From Calonectria ilicicola (Eukaryota > Ascomycota > Sordariomycetes > Hypocreales > Nectriaceae), in NCBI GenBank assembly GCA_020809705.1, contig CP085829.1:3658001-3722000 (forward strand): a stretch of DNA of 64,000 nucleotides, in the 5' to 3' direction. Made by a program: the position numbers and the translations under genes. This document shows positions 47,329 to 59,408 of the stretch, piece after piece. Each line of letters begins with the position of its first letter. The stretch's first letter is position 1. The notes under the pieces were generated by a model, which had not been told where the DNA came from, searched no databases, and saw only the letters and a program-made list of their open reading frames with translations.

Positions 47329-48693
47329 TCAATTCCATTTCAACAAGTAGTTTACCAGTCTGTCTTCGACACTCATCTGGCCATTCTTCCGTTGCGGGGA
47401 TGCATCCTTATCGGAGCGAATTGCTGCGAAAGTCGGAGGGAAAACATCCCCAAGAAACTGCCTTACACTAGCCAGCTCCCCACACCCAGGGATATCTGCT
47501 GGTAGAAGCACCTTCTCTTGACGTAGTGCATCGTTCATCATGACTGCTATGTCCCAGTCCACGCGTCCGTGACGTGCAAGTTCAGGTGGAAGGTTTCCAT
47601 CAAACCCTTCAAGCAGACAAGCACGAAGCATACATTCATCGCCTTGTTGGTAATGACCTGCAAGCATTGAGCCGAAAGAGGAAAATGAGTTGAAAAACTC
47701 ATCAGCTGGGCTTGCAATGTGAGCGAATTCGAAATCAACAAGCCCAGTGATCTTGTTTGAATCCAGATCGAACAAAAGGTTCCAGGTGTCTGTAAACAGG
47801 TTAATGAGTGCTCTTTCAAGTTACCAAATGCTTTCAGCTTACTAAAATCACCATGAACAATGGTTGGTCGGTTCAAATGATTGTTCTGGACCAGTTTTGC
47901 GAGTTTGTTCCAAGAAATAAAATCAAACAGTTTTCGGTGAAGCCCGCTACTTCGCCACCCATTGAAGCTGGGCGAATCCTCAGATCTCTTCAGCTGCATG
48001 CGAAGGAGCTGAGAATACATTTCGGGAAGTGTCTCGAATGGTCCTCCACATGGAATAGTTGTTTCTCCTGAGACGACTTGCCCATCTTCGTCGAATGCTA
48101 GGCCACCATAACCCGTGACAGAGTCTGGAAGTTTATAGCTCTGAATGAGTTTGTAGATGGAGGCAATTTGCCCGATGATTTCTCGCTTCACTTCTTTTTC
48201 CAATTTTCCAAAATGTTCATCAAGCGGCTCACCTTCCAAGTATTCCAGAACCATCCAGCCAAAGTCATCCCCTGGCCGATCCCACCCATACACCTTGGGA
48301 ATTATGTGGTCCCACTGTCCCTTGAGGGCTTCACGCATCAGACTGATTGCAGCCACTTCATTTTCGACACGGACGTCCTCGTTGACCATGGCACTAGGGT
48401 TCGAGATCCGCAGGATAACCCAGCGCTGGCTCAATGGGAGCTCCACGGTTCCGGGACGGCGCGGCCGGGTGTAGGGACCAGGGGTATAGTCTTTCTGGAG
48501 GAATATGAGATATACGTAGTTATTGGAATCACGCCCGAGAGGATATATGGTCTTAACCTGCGAAAGTTAGCGGTGATTTCGGAGAAGCATGTCTCAAAGG
48601 AGCGCAGCCTACTGGACGGCCGTATTCCAGCATCAGAATGTCTTCAATAAAACACTCTCTAGACTCGGGATCGTGGACCATTGCTAGATCCAT
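47329..48693 (-). CDS. Aminoglycoside phosphotransferase (APH)-family protein
   Basis: Minus-strand exons 48693-48613, 48557-47843 and 47789-47329 give 418 residues. Intron 1 (55 nt, GTAGGC, CTAAC branch site, TTTCGCAG) is phase 0; intron 2 (53 nt, GTAAGC..TTTACAG) is phase 1. The start ATG is in good context (AAAATGG). The protein-kinase-like fold of the APH family is seen as WVILRISN and a conserved Glu in the N-lobe, MVLEYLEGEPLDEHF (hinge), and the Brenner-type catalytic loop HGDFNTWNLLFD at about residue 262, formed exactly across intron 2. The metal-binding VDFEFAH lies at about residue 280. Fungi carry many such proteins of unknown substrate (small-molecule or protein phosphorylation), so antibiotic resistance should not be assumed. 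The frame is intact. Confidence 0.88.
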
Positions 48694-51600
48694 TTTGGCG
48701 GTAGATTTCGATGGCACAACAAGAATAAATAATTTTGCGTTTGAATGCTTGATGACTGTGTTTCTTCTTGGTTACAGCCCGCTCTTCGAAGAAATAACAC
48801 AATCATGACCACAGCCTGATTTTTGGTCCTGCCTGAAACTTCAGGCTTGCATGAACGAGGCTCGGCCAAGTCCGCACTCCGAACCGGGTTGCACGACGAG
48901 GAGGAAAAAGGATCAAGAAGAGGAAACAACAAATCCAAATTATTTTCTTCTCGGCTACAGGCTACATAGCTGTCAACACACAATATATCACGGGCTCGAA
49001 TTTCTCATCTGCTGCCGCCTCCAAGAACACCCAATAACACGTGGGTCTGACCAAATTTCAAGTCAAATGTACTTCATACTTCACAGCAACGATGGACGCT
49101 CGACTGGCATTCAGCTGGTCGGGAAGAACACTATTTCGGGCCAAGGATCGACTGCAAAACCCGAAATCGGCGAGCAAGTCCTGGATCTTTGACGAAGCCC
49201 GCGTCTTGCTTATGCGAGACCATCTTCAAGGCAAAGAGGCAACGAACGCCAATGCATCATCTGTGGGGCGTGAGAGCCAATCACATCCTCATGGACCGGT
49301 GAGGAGTGCCACAGACTAATCCACCTCGCAGTGCAAATTTCCCATCATTTCAATGATAAAAAGATAGGGGAAAATTAATACATCGACATGTAACTAAATA
49401 AACATCAAAATAAATGGCAACGTACAATGATTAGCCCTCTACGCGTCTTCACAGGCAATTTTATTCCATCAGTGACTTCCATTCTTCTTCAGTGATCTAC
49501 CTCGCAGCGTGCCCACTTCCCGTGTCCAAGAGTAGCATGCCTATGCATTGAGAAAACTAAAATATAGTGGTATCCCGAGGTAAGATTACGGGTACATCAG
49601 ATTGGGCAACGTGATACGATTCAGGGATTGCATGACGGACTATTTTCCACTTGGCAAATGTGCGCATAATGGGGCACCTCGCGGCAGTTGATGTGCGTCT
49701 AGGCTAAATATTATGAACGCTGGCAAATGTCGACTTGCAAGAAACGTATCTATCTCACAACCCAGAATTATAATTCTAGGAGATAATAGACACCACTGCT
49801 AGAATAGTAGATATGTCAGGGTTGCAGTGCTCTATTCACCACCAGGCGTGCTAACTGTTGAGATTCATGTACTAGCTGAATCGGCACCCGACACGGATAG
49901 GTCAGGATAGACATTAGCGGGGTGGTCAAGCAAGCCATGCATTGAAGCTGGAAAGAGAATTCCGAACGAGACAAGTCCGATGAGATCCGCCCAGCGATCC
50001 CGACACCTCTTGGTCAACAGCTTCAGTGCCGTGGCTGACTCGTGTCACTTGACCAGTGTGGCCTTGAGGCTCTCCGATACATGAAATATCCGATGGCTTT
50101 CAGGTTGGGCATCAAGAGCGGAGCAGCTGAGCCCAAGTCAAGATCTTTGCCATTTTTGGCGTCGAATATGCAGTGACTGCATGTGCACTGGGTGAAATCA
50201 GGCAGGTTCTCCGCGGCGTAACGCGGCCGAACGCGAGGCTAGAGTGCGAGACAGTCCTTGGGAGGCGACACGCAAGCCCCCATGGTCCAGGCCTTTGTCT
50301 GCAACATGAGGCTGCAGATGCACTGAGACCGGAAAGCAACCGCTCGCCAATCAGTAGGTTTGTCGCCCACGCTTGGACATGTATATACCAGCTGGGTCGG
50401 GTTTGTGGTGGTTGATTATCGAATGTATGTCTGAGCCTGTGCCCATCACTTACGTGCCAATCATGGCCCTGTCATTCACCGAAACCTTTCCCAAAAATGC
50501 CTCAAAGGAGAAAAGAGAAACCATAACGTAAAGCAAATGGCTGAACTGTAACTATACATGGCTTGGCCACTTTCAACTCATCCGCGCCGAGCTTGGCTGC
50601 AAGGAGCCGCCTGTGTCTAGCAGATCAAAGCGATCCCGGGTGACAATCTCGAGAGGGTCAGTGGGGCCTTCGGCAGATAAGCAAGGGGGCAAAACCACGG
50701 CACACTAACCGGAGATTTGAGCCGAAGAGCCTAAAAATTGTTTATTTTCATGGGTTCTGGATGAAGGAATTGACAAGAATATCTACATCTTCGTTATTCG
50801 TTCATTTACGCGAGGCGCGATAAACGGAACGTGAACCAAAATACGAGAAGATACCGGGTAGCAGAAGGAGATTTGAAGTAGCACCCTGCTGACCACCTCG
50901 CTGCCCTCAGGGGGGCTTGCGAAACAAATGCAACTCCACCCCCTGCCCCGCAGCGCTCCCCTCAGTGAGGCCTGTGCCTGGACGATTGCTGCCATGCCGT
51001 GGAGGAGGGAGGGGTTGTGAACGACTCCATCCATGCCCAAACACGGCCCCCGGACTGGATGATTCGGGTTTCTCCGATGCATCTGCATCACAGAGTATCG
51101 CGGCTCCCTCCCGATAGCCGGGCTCAACACGGCACCCCAGCGTCCTTGGGCAACTTAATTGAGACATACTCGGAGCCACATGGACTAACGGCATGTCAGA
51201 CCCGGAGTTGGGGCAAGTATCCCGAAATACCCTGTGCAAACTTGCAATCAAGAGCTTTGGAATTTCCAACATAGAGGCACCCCCTGCGGCCCAAATGTCT
51301 CGGAGGATCATCAAGTTTGGTATTTGATGCCTGACCCGGGCGTTTCCTGGCTGCCTCTTTTCAATTTCCAATGTGCAGGTCTTGCGATGAGACCTTACCA
51401 TGTCTAACTACCACATAGGATCGCCGCCTCTGGAAGGGATATGCGCTCGTGTAGCGGTGTGTGTCTCATTTAACGCCGATAGCAACGCAAACTGTGACCA
51501 GGGCAAGGCCATCCCGACCAGCGTCTGTCGCTTGCTGCGCCTAGAATCCGTTTTATTGGGGGGATTAATTGCCATCAAGTTCCAGAAGCGCTCACGGAGC

Positions 51601-54197
51601 TCAAAGGACCTCCCTGGCAGTGATCCGTCAGGTAGTAAGTATTCTTGGGTTCCTTTCTCACGACCAAAGTTGTCGATATATTGTATCAAGACAATATGAC
51701 AACACGAAGAGTCTGGGTCCACTGTGCATATTGAGCCACCAAGCCGATTTGTGGGTTGAAACATCAGAGGCTTTCCAACCAACCATGCCCAGGAAAGTGG
51801 CTTGATTTCTGATCAGCTCATGTAACGTTGCAGGAGAGAAGAGACGCGTTGCTGCTGAAACTGGCTCACTTTGGTGGCCATGGGAAAAAGCAATAGTTTG
51901 GTTGCGGGCATTGCAGCGGCTGGAGTGCCACCAATGATGAATGACCAGCGTACCGGCTTGATTACGAAGACGTTACGCATGCAACGCAACCATGATGAAT
52001 TCGTGGCGCCATTATTGACGTTGGCAGTTCTGCTTTAAGACAACATCCCCTCAGTGTGCAGAATGCATCTGGACCGATTGGATAATGAATTAGCTGTCAT
52101 AGTGATAGACGCGCGCACGACGTCTTGGCTGCAGGGAATTCACGCGCCGCTCGATGAAAACCCCACCTACGTTGAAACCCATTACCCAAGAGCAACGGCC
52201 AACAGCCCCCCGGAGCGCTCGGATAAATACAGCCTTGTAGCCTGTTTTTTTCTTCTTCTGCTGTTGATGGTCGTCGAATCAACGGAGCTCGATTCGGGCG
52301 GACCTAACGCCATCATTGGGATCAGAAACGCCACCTGAGACTTGCATTCATAGCGCTTAAATCCGGCTTCTGGGTTGGCTCATGGTAAGCGAGTGGCGGG
52401 CTGCGATTGTGTGTCTAGACGACCGGCCGATGTCGTTCCCCGCTTTATGAAACCGGACCCTTTTCCAGAACCAGAAGAAAAACAGAGCAAGAAATCGCCC
52501 ACGCAAAGGTTGACCGACTGACCGGGTGCTGAAAAGCCCGAGACAACAGCTACCTTAGCGGCCGACATGACAGGCTCGGATTTGCCCCGTTTTTGTGAGG
52601 CTAGGACCACCGATAGCAAACAAACATGCATGGTCTGTCTCGCTGAGCGTGAGACCTAAATTAGTGCGGGTGTTGGTCAGGACCGAGACATGATGTCTTT
52701 GCCCATCCTCATCATGGTGATGAAATGACGATTGAAACACCATCTTTCCACTTCGGTGGCTGGCTGATGTCAATCTGTGGCTGCTGTTCAGTAATCAAAT
52801 GCAAACTCTGACCGTATTCCCACCAATGGAGGAGCACATGCATGCAAGGGTGACGAAAGGTTTTCCGTGGAAACTTGACCACGTCCAGGAATGGGGCTTC
52901 AGAAGCAATTTGGATACTAGGAGCTGCGAGACATGAGATGAATGCGCGACATAGTGTTCAGTCATCGAGCCAACATCTGGAGTGGGGGTGAATTCCAGCA
53001 AGGGCCAGCTCACGTCAACCTTCGTCTCAACCTTAACGGCGGAAGCAAGGGCCGAGTGCCTGGCACCAGAGTTTATTTTCTCACGTGGAAGAATTGATTA
53101 AAGCATTAAAGAATAAAATTCAGAGGCACATATCCGCTTGTGCAGCAGCGTTCCAGACGTTTTTCCTGGTGCTGGTTGATCTTCGTTGCCAACATTTTGA
53201 GCAATGCACCTCCGCATTTCGCTTCAATCCCAAGCCACCCACTAAATTAAAATGGTTGCATCAAGGTTTCTCATTGTCCATACGCCAAGAATGCGACTAG
53301 TCAAAACTGGCTGGTGAGGAGGCCCTGGCATGAAAATGTGCTGTTGGTTGTTGAGACCTGATCCCAACCTTGCACTTGAAGCAAACAAACCTGCAGCCAA
53401 TTGTAACCCTGTGCAAAACACAAAGGCCTGTGATTGACCAAAAATAATGGGGCCGTGGCGTCCAAGCTGCGCACCCAGCGTCAGGTGCCCGGAACCGGGT
53501 CATGAAAAATTCCAGCTGGGTTGGCTAACCCATGCTAACTGAAGCCACATCAGTACTTATCATTTAGTTTGATTTAATTAATCATGTTCATCTTCAAAAA
53601 TGCATGAAAAGGTAATCATTCACAAAAAATGGTGGAAAAAACAGTAAAAATAGGTAAATGTAGACAATTCTAAAGTAATCTATTCCCTCACGGCCCAATC
53701 TATAATTAATAAGACCCCATCTTAAATAAGCAACTAGAAAGGATGTACATAGTGCCCGAAAGGGTAGCGATTAGTAAATGATTGAAGTGTTTTGATTGGC
53801 TAGGCGAAAAAAAGAAATCACTCAACAATCTCCTCGACAAGGAATGAATTGAGTAATTACATTTGAATTTAAATGAAATAAATGATACCGGAAAAATTAA
53901 ATTCATTAGAAAAAAAAGCAAATGCAATTTTATATGTGAACTGTCGGTTTGGTGGCCACTGTTAGGGACGTGTCATATTTGAATTGGTCCAAAGCTTTTC
54001 CGCATTAGGTGCACAACCTCGTTTACCGTAACTAGCAATGAAAACATGCATTCCTTTTTCCCGTTGATTTTCTGCCTGGCTTAACCGCCTTCCATTTATT
54101 ACAACCCCTCAGTCTACCTCTCAGCTTATTTTACCCAAACACCTGCCCACGATTCAATTCCATTCTTCATCGCCAGCTCAACCACACTTCTTACGCG
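48694..54197. other. Gene-poor stretch of about 5.5 kb
   Basis: No supported gene. Open frames such as 50907-51401 and 51408-51782 (minus strand) and 49041-49319 (plus strand) lack domain content and splice partners. The last part, about 53560-53940, is strongly AT-rich. The 130 bases before 54198 are CT/CA-rich and look like the leader of the HET gene. Confidence 0.45.
53560..53940. other. AT-rich block
   Basis: This stretch is visibly far richer in A and T than its surroundings, with many AATTAAAT-type words and almost no CpG. It may be a product of C to T decay in a former repeat or an AT-rich promoter-distal spacer of the HET gene. No gene or repeat unit could be recognised. Confidence 0.55.
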
Positions 54198-56666
54198 ATG
54201 GCTTCCGTAGCTGGCAACGGAGGCTTTTGCGATGTCTGTCAGCCTGTCCGACTCAATGACAGAATGCTTGACGAGAGCGTGGGACTGCCGTTACGGGACT
54301 ATCTGTTCCTGAAACGATGTGACACCAGCACAGTTGAGCTGGATCGTGACCTGGTAATCAGGGATGATTTTCTTCCTGCATTACCCATCCTGCAAAACTC
54401 GATCCGTGCCACCGGCTGCAGAATGTGCCTGTACCTCCACCAGGCAATTTTGCCATTGCAAATCGGTTACTCGTCCCCCCAAATTCGCATCACCTTGAGT
54501 TACGACTGGTGTGCGTACCCCGAGTATGGCCGGAAGGAAAACCTGCAGTTGATGGAGCTCATCGTCAAGATCGAAGGCGAAGGCATCACGAAACGTACCC
54601 TTTTTTTCAAGGTTGAGTCCAGCGATAGTAAGAATCCCTGCTTCTATTTTAGTTTCTAGATCCTTGCTAAACTCTTTCTAGACTTAGTCACAAGTTGGCT
54701 CGGGATCCCACAATTCCCCAAACCGGTTCCTTGGTGCCCTGAAAACGTTGCCTGGGCCGCGGGAATCCTCGTAGAATCAGATGCTTTGATGGAGCTCAAC
54801 AACGAGATTCCCTTTTTCCTGCCCTCAAGACTCATCGATCTTGGAGCGTACCCCACTTCCATACCTCGACTAGTCCGCCGCGAAGAAGCGGCAAGGACTC
54901 GTATCATGTGTCATGACGCATGGCCTAGGAAGTACTGTGCTCTTAGTTATTGCTGGGGTCCGCTGAGTGATGAGATGCCGCACATCAAAACAACCGCGGA
55001 AACGTGGGGGCAATTCTGCCAGGGCATTCCAATGGAGATCCTTCCACAAGCCTTGAGAGATGCAGTCGCTGTCTGCCGCTCTCTCAGGGTCCGCTACTTG
55101 TGGGTTGACTCAATTTGCATCTTCCAAGACAACAGGCAGGATTGGATGCAGGAAGTCGCCGCCTTGGCAGACATTTACCGCAACGCCTACCTCACAATCT
55201 GTGCTGCATCGACTGAATCGGTTCACCAGAGCTTCCTTGTTCGTCCGCCACAGTACGCCCTTAATGTCAACTTTCAATCTTCAATCGACGCTGAAGTTGC
55301 GGGCGATTTCACGCTTACATATCGTGGATCTGATTGCACTCAACCTGCCCCGGTGAGAGATATTTCTCTCGATTTGGATTGTACTTGGGCACGCAGAGGC
55401 TGGACCTTTCAGGAGTTTGAGGCCTCCCCAAGGAAATTGATTTTCGGTGACAACATGGTCTACATACTGGACCGCAAGAAGCTGTATCATGAAAATGGAC
55501 GAATCTTGCCCTCATACTCCTTGAACCTCGCGCTTTTGATCCGAGACAGAAAAGTCTCGCTCAACGACCTGTTTAAAGTCTGGAGCTATCGCATTAAGTC
55601 GTTTGCGCAGCGAGCAGTCACATATCGAGAAGAAAAGTTGGCAGCCATCGCCAGCTTGGCTCGAGAGTTCAGCAGACGAGCGCCAGGGGAGTATCTCGCG
55701 GGACTCTGGCGGAAAGACCTCGGCATGGGACTGTTGTGGGGGGTCCATCCATATGGGCTTGCTTTGAATTACGAAGAGTTGATGGAAAGTTTCAACGGTC
55801 CAGACCCCTACATTGCACCATCCTGGACTTTTCTCAGCAAGAAGGGTTCCGCAGATGATGGGATTGCTGCGCTGCACAACCCAAGAAGTGAGCCTCATGT
55901 TCGAAGTGAGGCCGTATTCTCAGAATGTGTGACAGCCCCATCTACCAATGACCCATTTGGACCTATCCTCAGCGGAAGTTTACGAATTCAAGCAAAAGCC
56001 GTACCTGTTTCTGAATTTGTCCTTACAACATGGGCCAACTATGAAACACAGATATGGACCACAACCGTTGACAATTTCTACAGCGCGACCTGCCAGTTGG
56101 ATTGGTACGGTGGCTTCAGGGACGCCTCGCAGCACGGTGTAGAGAGACAAGACAATCTCAAGTTGATGTTCTTGGCCAGTACTTGCGAGGAAGGCTACCA
56201 CGCACCGTATCTTGATGGTAACACGAGCATTTCTGGAAAGCGAGGTACGTCACATCGAACTAATTTAGGACATTAAGCTGATTAATCAAGCCCAAGTTGA
56301 CTGTGAGCCGGAGTATGAGCCTGAGCCAATCCCGATGCCTTGTCCTAAGGGCCCCAACTTTTGTAAGCCCTGTCACATATCTCTCAACCTTCACAGCTAA
56401 CCAGAGCAGGTGACTGTTGCAGCACCCCTCCTGAGGAGTGTCCAGCCCACAAGTGGTGTTCCGTTTGCTATCACTGTGAGCGATGCTGCATCGTACCTTT
56501 GTATCACAACCGCAATGCCTGGGGCATCATCATTAGCCAGCCGGATCCGCTCAAGAATGAATGGCGTCGGGTTGGGGTATTCACGTCACGGGTCAGGCGG
56601 GGTGGAGGACCTAGCGGGACGTTTCTATTCAAACATGTGCGAACGCAATTTTATAATGTTATTTAA
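54198..56666 (+). CDS. HET-domain (heterokaryon incompatibility) protein with Cys-rich C-terminal segment
   Basis: Four exons: 54198-54627, 54682-56244, 56291-56362 and 56410-56666, about 773 residues. Donors are GTAAGA, GTACGT and GTAAGC, with AG acceptors; all phases agree. An N-terminal Cys-containing region (FCDVCQPVRL) precedes the HET domain (about residues 225-385). The domain has the signature blocks YCALSYCWG, LPQALRDAVAVCRSLRVRYLWVDSICI...DIYRNAYLTI in outline, and RGWTFQE. HET proteins trigger cell death when genetically unlike hyphae fuse, and are numerous and fast evolving in Pezizomycotina. The C-terminal part of such proteins usually ends in a beta-rich segment, here GIIISQPDP...WRRVGVF. 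Spliced into it by exons 3 and 4 is a segment of about 50 residues with 12 Cys (ACQ..., CPKGPNFCDCC, CPAHKWCSVCYHCERCC), which could bind zinc. The apparent stop at the end of exon 2 lies in an intron. Confidence 0.9.
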
Positions 56667-57544
56667 TGTAGCTGAACCAAGAGCTTTGGCTCTCTTGAGG
56701 CATAGGGTCATGATAATGGAAAAGGGACGGCGTATGGTAGCGACGGATATCGGGTCTCGAGAGACAATTTGAATGAGGGATGTTCGGACAACAACAGGGA
56801 GATTGCAAAGGTTTGTAAAGTGTGTTGCCATTATGGCGTCGCTCGTTCTTTTTAATTGAAATCAAATTGTTTCTTTCTTTGTGTACAGATGTTTCGACTA
56901 GTAAGCCTTGTCATCCTCAGTCGAAGACTAGAATGCCCTGGTGACTTGAGAGCCGACGTCTGCGCAGATATTCGTATCCTGAGAGATTGTGCCCCCCAGC
57001 GCTCCGCCATAGGCCATTTAATGAAGGAAAATAGTTGGAGAAGAGGCGCTCCGATGCCAATGATTGACGGTCGTGATGTTATGCCGATGGTGACCGAACC
57101 ACCGTTGGCGCTTCTAACGGTGGGGCGTCCATTAAATTTAGGTGTGAGCGTGGCAGCAACTTACCCTTTTTGCAACCGTAATCGTGGCTGCTGGATATTT
57201 GAAATACTCTTCATGACTAACGCCTAGAAATCACTTTGCGAAATGAAGTGTGAGATAAAACATTGTCTCAAAGTGACGGTGCGTTTCCGTCATGGCTTCC
57301 TAAAGACATGCTAGTTATGCCCCACTTTGCTAGTACTCGCCTAAATTCAGCACTTGGCTCACCCGTGGGAAAAGGGAGGGGAGGGGGTGATAAATTCATT
57401 CCCCCTTTACAACCTAGCCAACCCGTCGTCGCGAAATGCCTTGAGGAACTCCTCAAAGTCTTTTTTGTCATTGGTTTTTTTTTTTTTTCCTCCAGCTCAC
57501 TTTTGGGGTAGGGCTAGCTGGCTTTCCAATTTCCCTCGCGCAAA
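56667..57544. promoter_or_regulatory. Intergenic region upstream of the Zn2Cys6 regulator
   Basis: A frame at 56856-57227 has no recognisable content and lacks an ATG at its first codon. The block most likely contains the 3' end of the HET transcript and the promoter of the regulator. A T-rich tract at about 57475-57490 lies just before the regulator start. No operator could be defended. Confidence 0.4.
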
Positions 57545-59161
57545 ATGAGCCCCCAAAAGGACGGCGGAGCTGACCGTCCTCTTGTATTCATGGAGCGCAG
57601 CAATGATGGGTGTTGGACCTGCAGGATCCGCCACAGGAAATGTGACGAGACGCAGCCTCGATGCAGGCAATGCAGCTGCCCCACAATCCCCTGCCATGGA
57701 TACGGACCCAAACCAGCGTGGATCAATGACAGCGTTCAACTTCAGCAAGAGTTGGCCCGCATCAAGAAGATCATTAAACAAGTCGTTCGCGACAGGAGGA
57801 TGGGGCATAAACGCACATCCCCAGAGGCTTCTGTTTCTGCAGCCCCTATAATTACCCCGGCATTGTCCTTGGGATCATCTTCATCGGGTAATAACATGTC
57901 TTTTCGAGAATCCCAGCTGCTCTTGCACTACCTCGACTACATCTTCCCCGTTCAGTTCCCCTACTATGTGGATAACCCTCAGCTTGGTGGACGGGGCTGG
58001 TTGTTCTGGCTCGTCATGCGTGATGGGCCAGTGAACAAGGCGCTGTTAAGTCTCTCTGCGTTGCATCACCACACCATGTTTGCCGACGGAACCGACAGTG
58101 CGGAGCAGGAGCTTATAGGCTACCACACTGAGGCCCTACAAGGATTGCGGCGTGCGTTGAGCGACCAACAGGCTGGGGGCTCTCCCGCTACCAACGAACA
58201 ACTCGTCGAGTTTCTCGCGTGCAGTTCGGCTCTCATAAGTCTCGAGGTAATCCAACCCTGTGAAAAATTTCCTGGTGTTCACAGCTAAAAGGCGTCTAGA
58301 TTTTTCAAAGCGGGACAAGAAATTGGCATCCTCACCTTTGTGCCGTTGTGAAAGTTGTGAACGATCTGAGCAGCTGGCCCGACGGCACAGGGCCAAGGCC
58401 AACTGGGCTGGAAAATGCACAGCGCTTCCAGGTCGCTGAATCCATCTGGTTTGATCTCCTGGCCTGCACTTCTAGCAATGCCGCACCAGGAATTGACTAT
58501 TGGCCTTGGCTGACTGAACGCGGCATTGACATGTCCTACCTGATGGGTTGTTACAATTGGGTCATGATTGCTATCGGAGATGTAGCCGTCATCAAATCGA
58601 AAGGTCTGATGCGGATTGAAGACGAAGCCCCAAGACCCTTGGACGTAAAAAATCAATTGGAGTCTGGCCTGGGAGGGCTGGAATCTTGTATAGAGGTATG
58701 CTGCAGCGCCCCCCCCCCCCCCCGCGCGACCACAAATGCAGTCTAACAGCTCTACCCAGCTCCCTGAGCCGAGAGCTCTCCCCGTCTCTAGAGTTTTCGC
58801 TTCTGCCACCTTACTGGAGCTGTACCTGCTTTGTCCCGATGTCTTCCCAGCAGGCTTCCATATACGAGACGCTGTGGGCCAGGTCATACACGCAATCCAG
58901 CGTGTCCCTGAACGAATGTCACTTCGTGGCTTGACGTGGGCTCTGTGCATTGCAGGGTCCATGGCCACACCGGACCAACAGCCCTTTTTCGAAACTCTCA
59001 TGACCAAAATATTGTCGGGTGTGGGTTCGGCGTTTAGTAACTGTGCTACCATTTTGCACATCATGCACTACTGTTGGCACCAACGCGAAATATTTCCAGG
59101 CACCCCATTCAATTGGCGCGACGCCATGTCTGCTCTGGGAATGTGCGCACTTTTGGTGTGA
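57545..59161 (+). CDS. Zn2Cys6 (Gal4-type) transcription factor
   Basis: Three exons: 57545-58246, 58300-58695 and 58742-59161, 505 residues. Introns of 53 nt (GTAATC..TCTAG) and 46 nt (GTATGC..TGCAG) are both phase 0. The binuclear zinc cluster lies at residues 23-50 as C-x2-C-x6-C-x6-C-x2-C-x6-C, with the usual basic loop RIRHRKC. A short linker and coiled-coil-like helix (about 62-82) probably mediate dimerisation. The remaining 380 residues resemble the fungal-specific transcription factor domain of the DUF3468 type (LLLHYLDYIFPVQFPYY, LLSLSALHH, MSALGMC at the end). It acts in the nucleus. The target is unknown; proximity to the permease, whose 3' end is 247 bp away in convergent orientation, is only suggestive. 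The second intron carries a 15-base C run. Confidence 0.9.
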
Positions 59162-59408
59162 ATTTTTTTTTTTTCTCTTGCATGCAAAATACCAATTTGA
59201 TCACCTCTCTGACATTGATTTAAACATCTCCACCCAACTTGATTCGGATGGCACTAAACATAGTGCTTCGCCTAAGTGAAATAAATAGTCCATCAACCCA
59301 AATTGTCACAAGGATTGGATGAATCAACCACGGTCGGAAAAAGCACACCCATTTCATATGAAGTCCTCAAACCCTTCGCGCAATTTGCCATGGATTTCTT
59401 TTTCACAT
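59162..59408. other. Convergent spacer between regulator and permease
   Basis: A T-rich run follows the stop of the regulator (59162-59175). The rest is AT-rich and likely holds the polyadenylation sites of both convergent genes. Confidence 0.35.

Noticed and set aside
51408..51782. Minus-strand frame of 124 residues as a gene
   Set aside because: No domain, no splice partner, and an equally open plus-strand frame covers the same bases.
56856..57227. Small gene between the HET protein and the Zn2Cys6 regulator
   Set aside because: The frame lacks an ATG at its start, shows no domain and lies where transcript ends and promoter are expected.
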